Part shown: positions 41,633-50,564 of the stretch, one piece after another | Layout: every line of letters starts with the position of its first letter | How positions within the stretch are numbered: position 1 is the first letter of the stretch | From: Clostridiales bacterium | GTDB lineage: Bacteria > Bacillota > Clostridia > Oscillospirales > Oscillospiraceae | Reading direction: 5' to 3' | DNA: 64,000 nucleotides | Assembly: GCA_004554585.1 (NCBI GenBank) | Contig: SFLH01000007.1 | Span: forward strand, 42,854 to 106,853 | Translations under genes and position numbers: made by a program | The notes under the pieces: model-generated | Told to the model about the DNA's origin: nothing | Seen by the model: only the letters and a program-made list of their open reading frames with translations | Database searches by the model: none

Positions 41633-41976
41633 AGGCACTGCTCCGGTCCCGTCGCCTGACGCACCGCCTGCGCCACCCAGCGGGCCAGCAGGAGCAGGGC
41701 GGTCTCCCAAATTCCAGGCCAGATCCACAGGGAGGCGGGAAGGCTCTCTCCCTGCCAGAAGGCGACGATCTCTCCAAGGCTCACCTGGCCCCAGAGATGC
41801 CACTGCCAGCCATAGAGACCCACCAGGGCAAAGAGCACCACGAAGGCCAGCACCCCCACGCTCTCCCACAGGACAACGCAGGTCACTGTCTTGCTCATGT
41901 CTTTGCGCCAGGTCAATGTCAGAGGTAAGAGAGGCACCAGATAGAACAAAACCACAACGGCAAAACCATCGTTCAT
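41629..41976 (-). CDS. Small membrane protein, unknown
   Basis: 115 residues with three hydrophobic stretches (AVVVLFYLVPLLPLTL, VGVLAFVVLFALVGLYGW, WIWPGIWETALLLLARWV). No family recognised. AAGGAGAG precedes ATG 41976. It is the first gene of a two-gene leftward operon behind the promoter at 42110-42138. Confidence 0.7.
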   Translation of the reverse strand: MNDGFAVVVLFYLVPLLPLTLTWRKDMSKTVTCVVLWESVGVLAFVVLFALVGLYGWQWHLWGQVSLGEIVAFWQGESLPASLWIWPGIWETALLLLARWVAQAVRQATGPEQCL

Positions 41977-42109
41977 ATAGATCTCTCCTTTCTCCCTCTG
42001 GCATACAGCAACCGGTATTCTCCCACCCATAAGCTCTCTGGTGGTGAATAGGCACCAGACAGATGGGATTGTTCCCGCGTACTCCTTACCTTCTATGATT
42101 TATGATTAA

Positions 42110-42138
42110 AGTATACCTCTCCATCCGAAGCGGGTCCA
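42110..42138 (-). promoter_or_regulatory. Possible promoter of the two-gene membrane operon
   Basis: Minus-strand TGGACC (42133-42138), 17 bases, TATACT (42110-42115). Otherwise the 395-base gap 41977-42371 holds only the gltA terminator and an AT-rich stretch. Confidence 0.45.
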
Positions 42139-42285
42139 TAAAAAGGCCATAAAGAATTTCTTAAAAATCTCTTAACGTTTCGCCTCTTCCCATCTTCGGA
42201 AGGACCCTTCTATAACTATAACGTTTGGGCAGGGCGATTTGTGACAGGGTTTTCCACTTTTTATATTTTCTAATCTCCAAAAGGC

Positions 42286-42323
42286 ATAAAAAGGGGACGC
42301 GGTCAACTGACCGCGTCCCCTTG
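42286..42323 (-). terminator. Terminator after citrate synthase
   Basis: AAGGGGACGCGGTCA (42292-42306) pairs with TGACCGCGTCCCCTT (42309-42323); the minus strand continues TTTATG. Confidence 0.8.
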
Positions 42324-42371
42324 GACGGACGGTATTCTGCATCCCAGCAAGGCCCACCTTCCAGCGGCGTC

Positions 42372-43757
42372 TTACTTTTTGAACTGGAAGTGAGGGCTCC
42401 GGGTATCAATGGGTTCGTAGTGCACCCGCTTGACCACCGCCCGGTAGGCCGGACGCATGATCCGGTGGCAGGTGACCACCTCTTCGATGCGGTTGGCACA
42501 CCAGCCGGCGATACGGGCCGAGGCAAACAGAGGCGTGAAGACATCTTCGGGGATGCCCAGCATGGTGTAAACCAGTCCGGAATACATGTCTACGTTGGCG
42601 CACATGGGGGTATCGGACCCCGTCTTGGCCTGGATCATGGGGATACCGAACTCCTCGATCTTCTCCAGCAGCTGGAAGTCCTCGGCGTAGCCCTTGACCT
42701 CGGCCAGGTGCTTGGCGTATTTTTTCAGCAACACTGCCCGGGGGTCGGAGATGGTGTAGACCGCGTGGCCCAGGCCGTAGATCTTGCCAGACTTGTCCCC
42801 GGCCTCTTTGTTGAGCAGCTTGGCCAGGTAATCCTTGATGGAGCCGTCATCCTTGGGGTCCACATTCTCCTTGACATAGTGGAACATCTCCATGACCTTG
42901 GCGTTGGCGCCGCCGTGAAGGGGGCCCTTCAAGGAGCCCACGGCCCCGGCAATGGCGCTGTAGGTATCCGTGCCGCTGGAGGACAGGGCCCGGCAGACGA
43001 AGGTGGAGTTGTTGCCGCCGCCGTGCTCGGCGTGGACCATGAGCATCATGTCCAGCAGATGGGCCTCTTCCTCGGTATATTTGGTGTTGGGGCGGATCAT
43101 GCGCAGGAAGTTCTCCGCCGTGGACAGCCCCTCCACCGGGAAATGGATGTGCAGGGAGCCCCCCTGGAAGTAGTGGCGCTTGACGGAATAGGCGTTGGCC
43201 ACGATGCTGGGGAAGGCCCCCACCAGCTTCACCGACTGGAGCAGGATGTTGTCCAGAGATGTGTCGTCGGGATTCTCATCGTAAGAATACAGGGAAAGCA
43301 CGCTCCGGGCCAGCTTGTTCATGATGCTCCGGCTGGGGTTTTTCATGATCATGTCCTCGGTAAACCCAGCCGGCAGCTTCCGGGCCCGGTCCATGATCTC
43401 ATTGAAGCTGGCCAACTCCTCCCGGGAGGGGAGATAGCCCATGAGCAGCAGGTAGGCAACTTCTTCAAACCCAAAAGTCCCTGCCCGCTGGTGGGCCTCT
43501 ACAATCTCATTGAGTTCAATGCCGCGGTAGTACAGCTGGCCGGGGACAGGCACCCGCACGCCATCCTCGATCATGTAACCCAACACCGAACCTACCCGGG
43601 TGACCCCGATGGGCACACCGGTGCCGTCGCTGTTGCGCAGGCCGAGCTTGACATCGTCCCGATAGTACCGGGGGTCAATGTGGTACTCTTTTTCAATGTG
43701 GTGGCTCAGGGAACCTGTATATTGTTCCAAGATGCCAGTCCTAGTTTTCTCTTCCAT
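42372..43757 (-). CDS. gltA: Citrate synthase
   Basis: 461 residues; condenses acetyl-CoA and oxaloacetate to citrate. Active-site regions: MVHAEHGGGNNSTF and LKGPLHGGANAKV with the two catalytic His, GLGHAVYTISDPRA, and CANVDMYSGLV with the catalytic Asp. The N-terminus (about 60 residues) is longer than the minimal enzyme. Divergent from aconitase and isocitrate dehydrogenase, so the three make 2-oxoglutarate. Its promoter is at 43829-43857. Confidence 0.95.
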   Translation of the reverse strand: MEEKTRTGILEQYTGSLSHHIEKEYHIDPRYYRDDVKLGLRNSDGTGVPIGVTRVGSVLGYMIEDGVRVPVPGQLYYRGIELNEIVEAHQRAGTFGFEEVAYLLLMGYLPSREELASFNEIMDRARKLPAGFTEDMIMKNPSRSIMNKLARSVLSLYSYDENPDDTSLDNILLQSVKLVGAFPSIVANAYSVKRHYFQGGSLHIHFPVEGLSTAENFLRMIRPNTKYTEEEAHLLDMMLMVHAEHGGGNNSTFVCRALSSSGTDTYSAIAGAVGSLKGPLHGGANAKVMEMFHYVKENVDPKDDGSIKDYLAKLLNKEAGDKSGKIYGLGHAVYTISDPRAVLLKKYAKHLAEVKGYAEDFQLLEKIEEFGIPMIQAKTGSDTPMCANVDMYSGLVYTMLGIPEDVFTPLFASARIAGWCANRIEEVVTCHRIMRPAYRAVVKRVHYEPIDTRSPHFQFKK

Positions 43758-43828
43758 GGATGGCCTCCCCTTTCCGCGGCGACCGCATGCCGCCCCTGGT
43801 TTTCGTTTTCTTCCTTGTTGATAAAATA

Positions 43829-43857
43829 ATTATACCCTTCTTGCCCATGCCCTGCAA
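43829..43857 (-). promoter_or_regulatory. Sigma-A promoter of citrate synthase
   Basis: Minus-strand TTGCAG (43852-43857), 17 bases, perfect TATAAT (43829-43834). Confidence 0.7.
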
Positions 43858-43926
43858 GAAAAAATTCCTGTCCTTCATTTCTTTTGGGGATTTTGCTCGA
43901 TATCAAGAAGTTTTTCCTTCATTTTA

Positions 43927-43956
43927 GTTCACCCTGCAAGAAGTTCAAAAGTTCAT
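43927..43956. repeat. Three AGTTCA repeats in the gltA-acn intergenic region
   Basis: AGTTCA occurs at 43927, 43943 and 43951, spaced 16 and 8 bases, immediately before the acn -35 and upstream of the gltA promoter. This could be a shared regulator site; the consensus of no regulator I know is matched. Confidence 0.3.
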
Positions 43957-43966
43957 TCTTTTCCCT

Positions 43967-43994
43967 TTGCTTCCGGGATAGATTGTGCTATACT
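43967..43994 (+). promoter_or_regulatory. Promoter of acn-icd
   Basis: TTGCTT (43967-43972), 16 bases, extended -10 TG-C-TATACT (43989-43994). Confidence 0.65.
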
Positions 43995-44073
43995 TTACTC
44001 ACCCATATTATATAAAAATACACGCGTTACTATGGGACTCAGAATCTTTCCCAGGAAGGGTGTCGATAACACT

Positions 44074-46317
44074 ATGATCACGTTGCAGTCCGCCGGCGTC
44101 CGCTGGCAAAAGGGGGCTCCCGTCCCCGCTCCTGTGGCCTCCCCCGCCGACCGGGAGAAGACCATGGCCTATCAGATCTTCCGCCGCCACAACCAGCGCC
44201 AGGAAGAGGGCCAGCTCCATCTGAAATTTGACAGCCTCATCTCCCACGACATCACCTACGTGGGCATCATCCAGACCGCCAAAGCCAGCGGTCTGAAAGA
44301 ATTTCCGGTGCCTTACGTGATGACCAACTGCCACAACAGCCTGTGCGCCGTGGGTGGGACCATCAACGAAGACGACCACGTCTTCGGCCTGTCCGCCGCC
44401 ATCAAGTATGGCGGCAACTTCGTGCCCGCCAACCAGGCCGTCATCCACCAGTACGCCCGGGAGATGATGGCAGGCTGCGGGCGGATGATCCTGGGCTCCG
44501 ACAGCCACACCCGCTACGGCGCCATCGGCACCATGGGCGTGGGCGAGGGCGGCCCGGAGATCGTCAAGCAGCTGCTGAAGAACACCTATGACATCGCCTC
44601 TCCCCAGGTGGTGCTGGTCTACCTGACCGGTGAGCCGGCCCAGGGCGTGGGCCCCCACGACGTGGCCATTGCCCTGTGCGGCGAGGTGTACAAGAACGGC
44701 TTTGTGAAGAACAAGGTCCTGGAGTTTGCCGGCCCCGGCATCGCCAAGCTCCCCATGGACTACCGCATCGGCATCGACGTGATGACCACCGAGACCGCCT
44801 GCCTGTCCTCCATCTGGGAGACCGACGGGGCAGTGGAGGAGTACCTGGCCATCCACGGCCGGCCCGAGGCCTATGAGTCCCTCCATCCCCAGGAGGGGGC
44901 TTACTACGACAGCATGATCACCATTGACCTGTCCAAGGTTGAGCCCATGGCCGCCCTCCCCTTCCACCCCGCCGAGGCCTATCCCATCCGGGAACTTTTG
45001 GCCAACCCCGGCGACATCTTCCGGGAGGTGGAGAAACGGGCCGCCGACCAGTTCGGCGGCAAGGTCACCCTGAACCTGACGGACAAGCTGGTGGACGGCA
45101 AGATCGTGGTGGACCAGGGCGTCATCGCCGGCTGCGCCGGCGGCATGTACGACAACATCGCCGAGGCCGCCGCCATCCTCGACGGCCATGACGTGGGCAG
45201 CGGCTACTTCTCCCTGTCCATCTATCCCCCCTCTGTGCCGGTGAATCTGGAGCTCATCCAGAACGGCGTGCAGCAGTCCCTGCTGGAGGCGGGCGCCCTG
45301 TTCAAGCCCTGCTTCTGCGGCCCCTGCTTCGGCGCCGGGGACGTACCCGCCAACAACGGCCTGTCCATCCGCCACACCACCCGCAACTTCCCCAACCGGG
45401 AGGGCTCCAAGCCCGGCGACGGCCAGCTGTCCGGCGTGGTCCTCATGGACGCCCGCTCCATCGCCGCCACCGCCCGCAACCACGGCGTGCTCACCCCCGC
45501 CACCGAGGTGGATTACGTCCAGCCCAAGCAGGGCAAGCGGACCTTCGACGCCAAGGTCTATGACCGCCGGGTGTACTTCGGCTTTGGCAAACCTCAGCCT
45601 GAGTCCGAGCTGAAGTTCGGCCCCAACATCGCCGAGTGGCCCGCCATCCCCGCCCTGGCCGACAACCTGCTCATGGAAGTGGCCTCCGTCCTGCGGGACC
45701 CCGTGACCACCACCGACGAGCTCATCCCCTCCGGCGAGACCTCCTCTTACCGCTCCAACCCCATGAAGCTGGCCTCCTTCGCCCTCTCCCGCCGGGACCC
45801 CGACTACGTCCCCCGGGCCAAGGCCACCCACGAGCTGGAGACCGCCCGTCAGGCAGGCGCCATCCCCGCCCAGGTCCAGGCCGTGCTGGCCAAGGCCGGT
45901 GTGGGTGACCTGGACCCCGCTGCCTTTCAGATCGGCTCCGTGATCTTCGCCAACAAGCCCGGCGACGGCTCTGCCCGGGAGCAGGCCGCCTCCTGCCAGC
46001 GGGTGCTGGGCGGCTGCGCCAACATCTGCTATGAGTTCGCCACCAAGCGTTACCGCTCCAACTGCGTCAACTGGGGCATGCTCCCCTTCACCCTGGCCGA
46101 GGGAGACGAGTTCACCTGCCAGCCCGGCGACTTCATCTATGTGCCCGACGTGAAGACCAAGGTGGAGGCGGGGGACGACACCTTCCCCGCTGTGGCCGTC
46201 TGCGGCGAGACCGTCAAGCCCCTCACCCTGTACCTGAAGAACACCACGGGCGAGGAGCGGGAGCTGCTGCTCACCGGCTGCCTGATGAACCACTACGCAG
46301 CCCAGAACAACGCCTGA
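44074..46317 (+). CDS. acn: Aconitate hydratase
   Basis: About 747 residues; isomerises citrate to isocitrate with a [4Fe-4S] cluster. Seen: TNCHNSLCAVGGTINEDDH, ILGSDSHTRYGAIGTM, CFCGPCFGAGDVPANNGLS (cluster Cys) and a C-terminal swivel domain with GCLMNHYA. It is the shorter clostridial type. The start is not certain: ATG 44074 (MITLQSAG) has AGGAAGG about 13 bases upstream, while ATG 44032 has no site. icd follows by nine bases, so they form one operon. Confidence 0.93.
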   Translation: MITLQSAGVRWQKGAPVPAPVASPADREKTMAYQIFRRHNQRQEEGQLHLKFDSLISHDITYVGIIQTAKASGLKEFPVPYVMTNCHNSLCAVGGTINEDDHVFGLSAAIKYGGNFVPANQAVIHQYAREMMAGCGRMILGSDSHTRYGAIGTMGVGEGGPEIVKQLLKNTYDIASPQVVLVYLTGEPAQGVGPHDVAIALCGEVYKNGFVKNKVLEFAGPGIAKLPMDYRIGIDVMTTETACLSSIWETDGAVEEYLAIHGRPEAYESLHPQEGAYYDSMITIDLSKVEPMAALPFHPAEAYPIRELLANPGDIFREVEKRAADQFGGKVTLNLTDKLVDGKIVVDQGVIAGCAGGMYDNIAEAAAILDGHDVGSGYFSLSIYPPSVPVNLELIQNGVQQSLLEAGALFKPCFCGPCFGAGDVPANNGLSIRHTTRNFPNREGSKPGDGQLSGVVLMDARSIAATARNHGVLTPATEVDYVQPKQGKRTFDAKVYDRRVYFGFGKPQPESELKFGPNIAEWPAIPALADNLLMEVASVLRDPVTTTDELIPSGETSSYRSNPMKLASFALSRRDPDYVPRAKATHELETARQAGAIPAQVQAVLAKAGVGDLDPAAFQIGSVIFANKPGDGSAREQAASCQRVLGGCANICYEFATKRYRSNCVNWGMLPFTLAEGDEFTCQPGDFIYVPDVKTKVEAGDDTFPAVAVCGETVKPLTLYLKNTTGEERELLLTGCLMNHYAAQNNA

Positions 46318-46326
46318 GGAGGAGCC

Positions 46327-47544
46327 ATGGAAAAGATCAAGATGCAAAACCCCATCGTGGAGATCGATGGGGATGAGATGACCCGCATCCTCTGGGCCAT
46401 GATCAAGGAGGAGCTCATCCTCCCCTTTGTGGACCTGAACACGGAATACTATGACCTGTGCCTGCCCAACCGGGACGCCACCGACGACCAGATCACCGTC
46501 CAGGCCGCTGAGGCCATCAAGGTCCACCACGTGGGCGTGAAATGCGCCACCATCACCCCCAACCTCCAGCGGATGGAGGAGTACCATCTGAAAAAGATGT
46601 GGAAGTCCCCCAACGCCACCATCCGGGCGGCCCTGGACGGCACTGTCTTCCGTGCCCCCATTCTCCTGTCCAAGGTGAAACCCGTGGTCTCCTGCTGGAA
46701 GAAGCCCATCACCATCGCCCGTCACGCCTACGGCGACATCTACAAGGCCGTGGAGTACCGGGTGCCCGGCCCCGGCAAGGCAGAGCTGGTCTTCACCGAC
46801 GAGAACGGGGTGGAGACCTCCCGCCAGACCATCTTTGACTTCAAGGGCCCCGGGGTTCTCCAGGGGATGCACAACCGGGACGACTCCATTCTCTCCTTTG
46901 CCCGGTGCTGCTTTACCTACGCGCTGGAAGTGGGCCAGGACGTGTGGTTCTCCACCAAGGACACCATCTCCAAGGACTACGACCAGACCTTCAAACTCCT
47001 GTTCCAGAAGGTCTACGACGAGGAGTTCGCGGACAAGTTCCAGGCGGCCGGTCTCACCTACCGCTACGCCCTCATCGACGACGTGGCCGCCAAGGTCATC
47101 CGCTCCGAGGGCGGCATGATCTGGGCCTGCAAGAACTACGACGGCGACGTGATGAGCGACCTCATTGCCGCCGCCTCCGGCTCCCTGCCCATGATGACCA
47201 GCGTGCTGGTCAGCCCCGACGGCAACTTTGAGTACGAGGCCGCCCACGGCACCATCACCGACCACTACCGCCGGCACCAGAAGGGGGAGGCCCTCTCCTC
47301 CAACCCCCTGGCCACCATTGCCGCCTGGGCCGGTGCCCTGAAGAAGCGGGGCGAGATGGACGGCAACGACGCCCTGGTCCGCTACGCCGACTGCCTGAAC
47401 CAGGCGGGGCTGGACGTCTTTGAGGAGGGTTACCTCTCGGAAGACCTGGCCAACCTGTGCGATCCCAAGGATCTGAAGGAAATGCCTGAAAACCACAAGC
47501 TCATGAAGCTCATCCGCGCCCGACTGGAGGAGCTTCTGGCCTGA
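46327..47544 (+). CDS. icd: Isocitrate dehydrogenase, type II (cofactor uncertain)
   Basis: 405 residues; oxidatively decarboxylates isocitrate to 2-oxoglutarate. It is the homodimeric type II enzyme, as in eukaryotic NADP-IDH: SPNATIR (residues 94-100), GTVFRAP, RHAYGDIYK, DDVAAKVI, YDGDVMSD and EAAHGTITDHYRRHQKG. In NADP enzymes the last motif reads TRHYR, with Arg-His holding the 2'-phosphate; here it is D312-H313. That Asp is expected to weaken NADP binding, so NAD use is possible. Operon with acn. Confidence 0.92.
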   Translation: MEKIKMQNPIVEIDGDEMTRILWAMIKEELILPFVDLNTEYYDLCLPNRDATDDQITVQAAEAIKVHHVGVKCATITPNLQRMEEYHLKKMWKSPNATIRAALDGTVFRAPILLSKVKPVVSCWKKPITIARHAYGDIYKAVEYRVPGPGKAELVFTDENGVETSRQTIFDFKGPGVLQGMHNRDDSILSFARCCFTYALEVGQDVWFSTKDTISKDYDQTFKLLFQKVYDEEFADKFQAAGLTYRYALIDDVAAKVIRSEGGMIWACKNYDGDVMSDLIAAASGSLPMMTSVLVSPDGNFEYEAAHGTITDHYRRHQKGEALSSNPLATIAAWAGALKKRGEMDGNDALVRYADCLNQAGLDVFEEGYLSEDLANLCDPKDLKEMPENHKLMKLIRARLEELLA

Positions 47545-47558
47545 TTCCCGTTCCCCCT

Positions 47559-47602
47559 AAGTCCCCCTGGACCGGCACGCTGGCCGGGCAGGGGGACTTT
47601 TT
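47559..47602 (+). terminator. Terminator after icd
   Basis: AAGTCCCCCTG (47559-47569) pairs with CAGGGGGACTT, with an inner GGCC stem, then TTTTT. Confidence 0.8.
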
Positions 47603-47624
47603 TCCGCAAAGGCAAAGAAGAAAC

Positions 47625-47660
47625 AGGCGCGGCCAGGAGAGGGTTCTCCTGGCCGCGCCT
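47625..47660 (-). terminator. Terminator after the 47702-49045 CoA-transferase
   Basis: AGGCGCGGCCAGGAGA (47625-47640) pairs with TCTCCTGGCCGCGCCT (47645-47660); the minus strand continues GTTTCTTCTTT. Confidence 0.75.
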
Positions 47661-47701
47661 TGGCAAGATGCTTCACGGGCGTCCACCGTGTGATAGTTCA
47701 T

Positions 47702-49045
47702 TTAATAGTACATCAGCCGGTCCACCTCTCGCCGCAGCTCGGCGCGGAAGTCGGGGTGGGCCACCGCAATGAGGTTTTCTACCCGCTGCTTCACCGTCCG
47801 CTGGCGGAGCTTTGCCACGCCGTACTCGGTGACCACCATGTCGGTGAGGTTTCGGGAGACCGAGACAATGGCTCCCGGCTCCAAGGTGGGCACGATACGG
47901 GACAGGGTCCCCTGCTTGGTGGTGGCGCTCTGGGCCAAAATGGCCCGGCCGCCCTTGGAGTGGTAGGCGCCCCAGGCAAAATCCGTGGCCCCGCCGGTGC
48001 CAGAGTGCTGCCAGGGGCCGATGGACTCGGCGCACACTTGGCCGGTGAGGTCTATCTGCAGGGAGGCGTTGACCGAGACCACGTTGTCGTTCTGGGCGAT
48101 CACGTAGGGGTCGTTGGTGTACCGGCTGCGGCGGACCACCAGCCGGGGGTGCTGGTCCACAAACTCGTAAAGGAAGTTGTCTCCCGAGATGAAGGACCCC
48201 ACAGTGATCCCCTTGTCGATGCGCTTATAGCGGTTGGTCACCGCCCCGCACTCCATCAGGTGAGCCATAGAAGTGCCGATCTGCTCGGTGTGGATGCCCA
48301 GGTCGTGCTTGTCCATGAGGGCAAAGCCGATGGCGTTGGGGATGCCCCCAAAGCCCAGCTGGATGCAGTCGCCGTCCCGCATCATCTCGGCCACGTAGCC
48401 GGCGATGGTTTTCTCCTTCTCTCCAATGGGCGGGTCCTGGAGCTGGTAGATGGGTTCATCCACCTCGTACAGCACGTCGGCCATGGACACGGGCAGGGCG
48501 TTCTCCCCCCAGACCATGGGGGTGCGGGCGTTGACCTCAAAGATGATCTTGTCCGCCTGGTAGAGGTTCTCCATGGTCATGATGAGGTCACAGCTCAGGT
48601 GCACATAGCCGTGCTTGTCCATGGGAGAGACCTGGGCCACAAAGACGTTGGGAGACCGACAGGCCTGGACTCCCCGGGCGTAGAGGTGCTGGTCCACGGG
48701 GAAAAAGTCGTACAGGCCGCTGCCCCGGGCGCCCACAGACCACTTGTCAAAGAAAAAGGTTTGGATGCGGAACTTCCCCGCCAGGGCCGGGTCGCTGGTC
48801 ACGGGATACTCCCAGCGGCTGATGGTGTTCCAGCAGGTGACCCCCTGTTCCAGCCGGGGGGCGATGGTATGCAGGTGGGACAGGAAGACCTTGGGCTCAC
48901 TGCCGTGGGTGGACCAGGTCAGGCAGTCCCCATCCTCGATGAGGTCCAGGGCCTCCTGAACGGTGGCCAGGCGCTGGTCATAGAGCTCCTGGGGGCTCTT
49001 GCCCCGGTAGAGGCCCCGGAGGTAGTTGTCGTGCCATTTGTTCAT
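47702..49045 (-). CDS. Acetyl-CoA hydrolase/transferase family CoA-transferase (4-hydroxybutyrate/butyryl type)
   Basis: 447 residues, the family of butyryl-CoA:acetate and 4-hydroxybutyrate CoA-transferases (AbfT/Cat). Seen: VQVSPMD-type AQVSPMDKHGYVHLS, IIFEVNARTPMVWGE, LGFGGIPNAIG, GIHTEQIG with the family's catalytic Glu, and VVTEYGVAKLRQRT. It swaps CoA between a short acyl-CoA and acetate. It lies just downstream of a MaoC hydratase, suggesting a hydroxyacyl- or enoyl-CoA substrate. Confidence 0.9.
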   Translation of the reverse strand: MNKWHDNYLRGLYRGKSPQELYDQRLATVQEALDLIEDGDCLTWSTHGSEPKVFLSHLHTIAPRLEQGVTCWNTISRWEYPVTSDPALAGKFRIQTFFFDKWSVGARGSGLYDFFPVDQHLYARGVQACRSPNVFVAQVSPMDKHGYVHLSCDLIMTMENLYQADKIIFEVNARTPMVWGENALPVSMADVLYEVDEPIYQLQDPPIGEKEKTIAGYVAEMMRDGDCIQLGFGGIPNAIGFALMDKHDLGIHTEQIGTSMAHLMECGAVTNRYKRIDKGITVGSFISGDNFLYEFVDQHPRLVVRRSRYTNDPYVIAQNDNVVSVNASLQIDLTGQVCAESIGPWQHSGTGGATDFAWGAYHSKGGRAILAQSATTKQGTLSRIVPTLEPGAIVSVSRNLTDMVVTEYGVAKLRQRTVKQRVENLIAVAHPDFRAELRREVDRLMYY

Positions 49046-49060
49046 GGTCGGGCCCTCCCC

Positions 49061-49480
49061 TCAAGGTTCCACCGGGTCAATGATCTTCATGTAGTGCAGG
49101 CAGGTGAGCACCGTCTCCCCCCGCTGGTTGGTCATCACGCACTGGCCGGTGGTCTTGCGCCGGGCCTCGTTGATCTCCGTGATCCAATAGGTGGCGGTGA
49201 TGGTGTCCCCGAAAAAGACCGGTTTCAAAAACTTCACCTGGTCATAGCCCATGGCCAGGATGTCGTGGCCGCTGTCCACCCCCGCCATGCCGCTGACGGT
49301 GGAGCAGAGGCTGAAGGTGAGGCAGCCGTGGACCAGGCGGGTCTTGTAGGGCATGCGCTTGCAGTATTCCTCATTGACGTGGGCGGGGAACAGGTCCCCG
49401 ATGATGCCGGCGAAGAGATAGACATCGCTCTCGGCAAAGGTCTTGGTGAGGGTAAATTTCTTCCCGATCTCAAATCCCAT
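49061..49480 (-). CDS. MaoC-family (R)-specific enoyl-CoA hydratase
   Basis: 139-residue hotdog-fold protein. AGIIGDLFPAHVNEEYC carries the catalytic Asp and His of the family (Phe replaces the usual Asn between them), with RLVHGCLTFSLCS as the substrate-binding helix region. It hydrates crotonyl-CoA-like substrates to (R)-3-hydroxyacyl-CoA, or the reverse. It is 15 bases before the CoA-transferase in the same operon and divergent from the AraC regulator. Confidence 0.9.
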   Translation of the reverse strand: MGFEIGKKFTLTKTFAESDVYLFAGIIGDLFPAHVNEEYCKRMPYKTRLVHGCLTFSLCSTVSGMAGVDSGHDILAMGYDQVKFLKPVFFGDTITATYWITEINEARRKTTGQCVMTNQRGETVLTCLHYMKIIDPVEP

Positions 49481-49521
49481 GGTGCTCCTCCTTCTCCTCC
49501 CCTTGCGGGATGGGTGGTTTT

Positions 49522-49534
49522 ATGATAGTATCAT
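49522..49534. promoter_or_regulatory. Palindrome in the maoC / araC intergenic region
   Basis: ATGATAGTATCAT is a perfect 13-base palindrome (centre G49528), followed by ATATCAT. It lies between the divergent MaoC and AraC genes and could be the operator of the AraC protein or a -10 element. Confidence 0.4.
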
Positions 49535-49605
49535 ATCATCCTTTTCCGCAAAACACATCGGAAGATATCCCAATTCTCTGGTTGTTTTTCACAAAGGAGG
49601 CCACC

Positions 49606-50532
49606 ATGCAAGTCACTGAGATCCTCACCGACCACACCCTGATGGCCCTGGAGCTCCGGGGGACCCCTGAGGAGCCCATCCGGTTTTACCTGGACATTAT
49701 GGACCAGTTTGACCGGGCGGGCATCCGCTGGCACTGGCACCCGGAGGTGGAGTTCAACGTGATCACCCGGGGGCGGATGGAGTACTACGTGGAAAACGAG
49801 CATTTCACCCTGTCCGCCGGGCAGGGCATCTTTAAAAACGCCAACATCCTCCATATGGCTCAGCCCGCCCGGGAGACCCCCGATGCCCAGATGTTCTCCG
49901 CCATTCTGGACCCAGCCTTCATCGCCCCGGTTCAGAGCGTGATCTACCGCAAATATGTGGCCCCCTTTTTGGGCAGCCAGGGGCTGCGCAGCCTAGTCTT
50001 CTCCCCGGAGGTGCCCTGGCAGCGGGACTGCCTGGACGCTCTGCGCCGGGCCTATGACCTGAGCCAGACGGAAGCCGGCGCCTATGAGCTGCACATCCAC
50101 CGTCTGCTGTGCCAGGTGTGGCAGGCCATGGCCGAGCACGCCCGGGAACTGCCCCGCCACGACCTGACCGCCGGGGAGCGCACCGACCAGGTCCGGGCCA
50201 AGCAGATGATGGTCTTTCTCCAGACCCACTTTCGAGAAAAGCTCACCCTGGACCAGGTGGCCGGAGCGGCCAACGTCAGCCGCAATACCTGCCTGACCTG
50301 TTTCCGCCGGGTGCTGGGCATGTCCCCCATGGAGTATCTCATCTCCTACCGTCTGGAGCAGGCCGCCCATCTGCTGCTCACCTCGGACCAGCCCGTGTCC
50401 CAGGTGGCCGAGGCCTGCGGACTGGGAGACGCCAGCTATTTCGGCAAGCTCTTTCGCCGGAAAACCGGCCTCTCCCCCACCCAGTACCGCCGTCAGCAGG
50501 AAGCCCCCTCTAACCCTGGAGAGAAAGCATAA
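49606..50532 (+). CDS. AraC-family transcriptional regulator with cupin sensor
   Basis: 308 residues: an N-terminal cupin-like domain (HWHPEVEFNVITRGRMEYYVE, then LSAGQGIFKNANILH) and a C-terminal two-HTH DNA-binding domain (LDQVAGAANVSRNTCLTCFRR; PVSQVAEACGLGDASYFGKLFRRKTGLSPTQYR pattern). It should control the flanking acyl-CoA genes on both sides; the ligand is unknown. ATG 49606 follows AAAGGAGG. The dehydrogenase follows 32 bases later in the same direction. Confidence 0.93.
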   Translation: MQVTEILTDHTLMALELRGTPEEPIRFYLDIMDQFDRAGIRWHWHPEVEFNVITRGRMEYYVENEHFTLSAGQGIFKNANILHMAQPARETPDAQMFSAILDPAFIAPVQSVIYRKYVAPFLGSQGLRSLVFSPEVPWQRDCLDALRRAYDLSQTEAGAYELHIHRLLCQVWQAMAEHARELPRHDLTAGERTDQVRAKQMMVFLQTHFREKLTLDQVAGAANVSRNTCLTCFRRVLGMSPMEYLISYRLEQAAHLLLTSDQPVSQVAEACGLGDASYFGKLFRRKTGLSPTQYRRQQEAPSNPGEKA

Positions 50533-50564
50533 ATCGCACCAGATGCCACAGGAGGTCTTGTCCT

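Noticed and set aside
44008..47496. A 1162-codon open frame on the minus strand, opposite acn and icd
   Set aside because: It is the antisense shadow of two well-recognised enzymes in GC-rich DNA; its translation is low-complexity Gly/Val/His/Leu and has no RBS or family features. Similar shadows lie opposite purA (26-1516), blaR1, glyA, thiC, transketolase and others.
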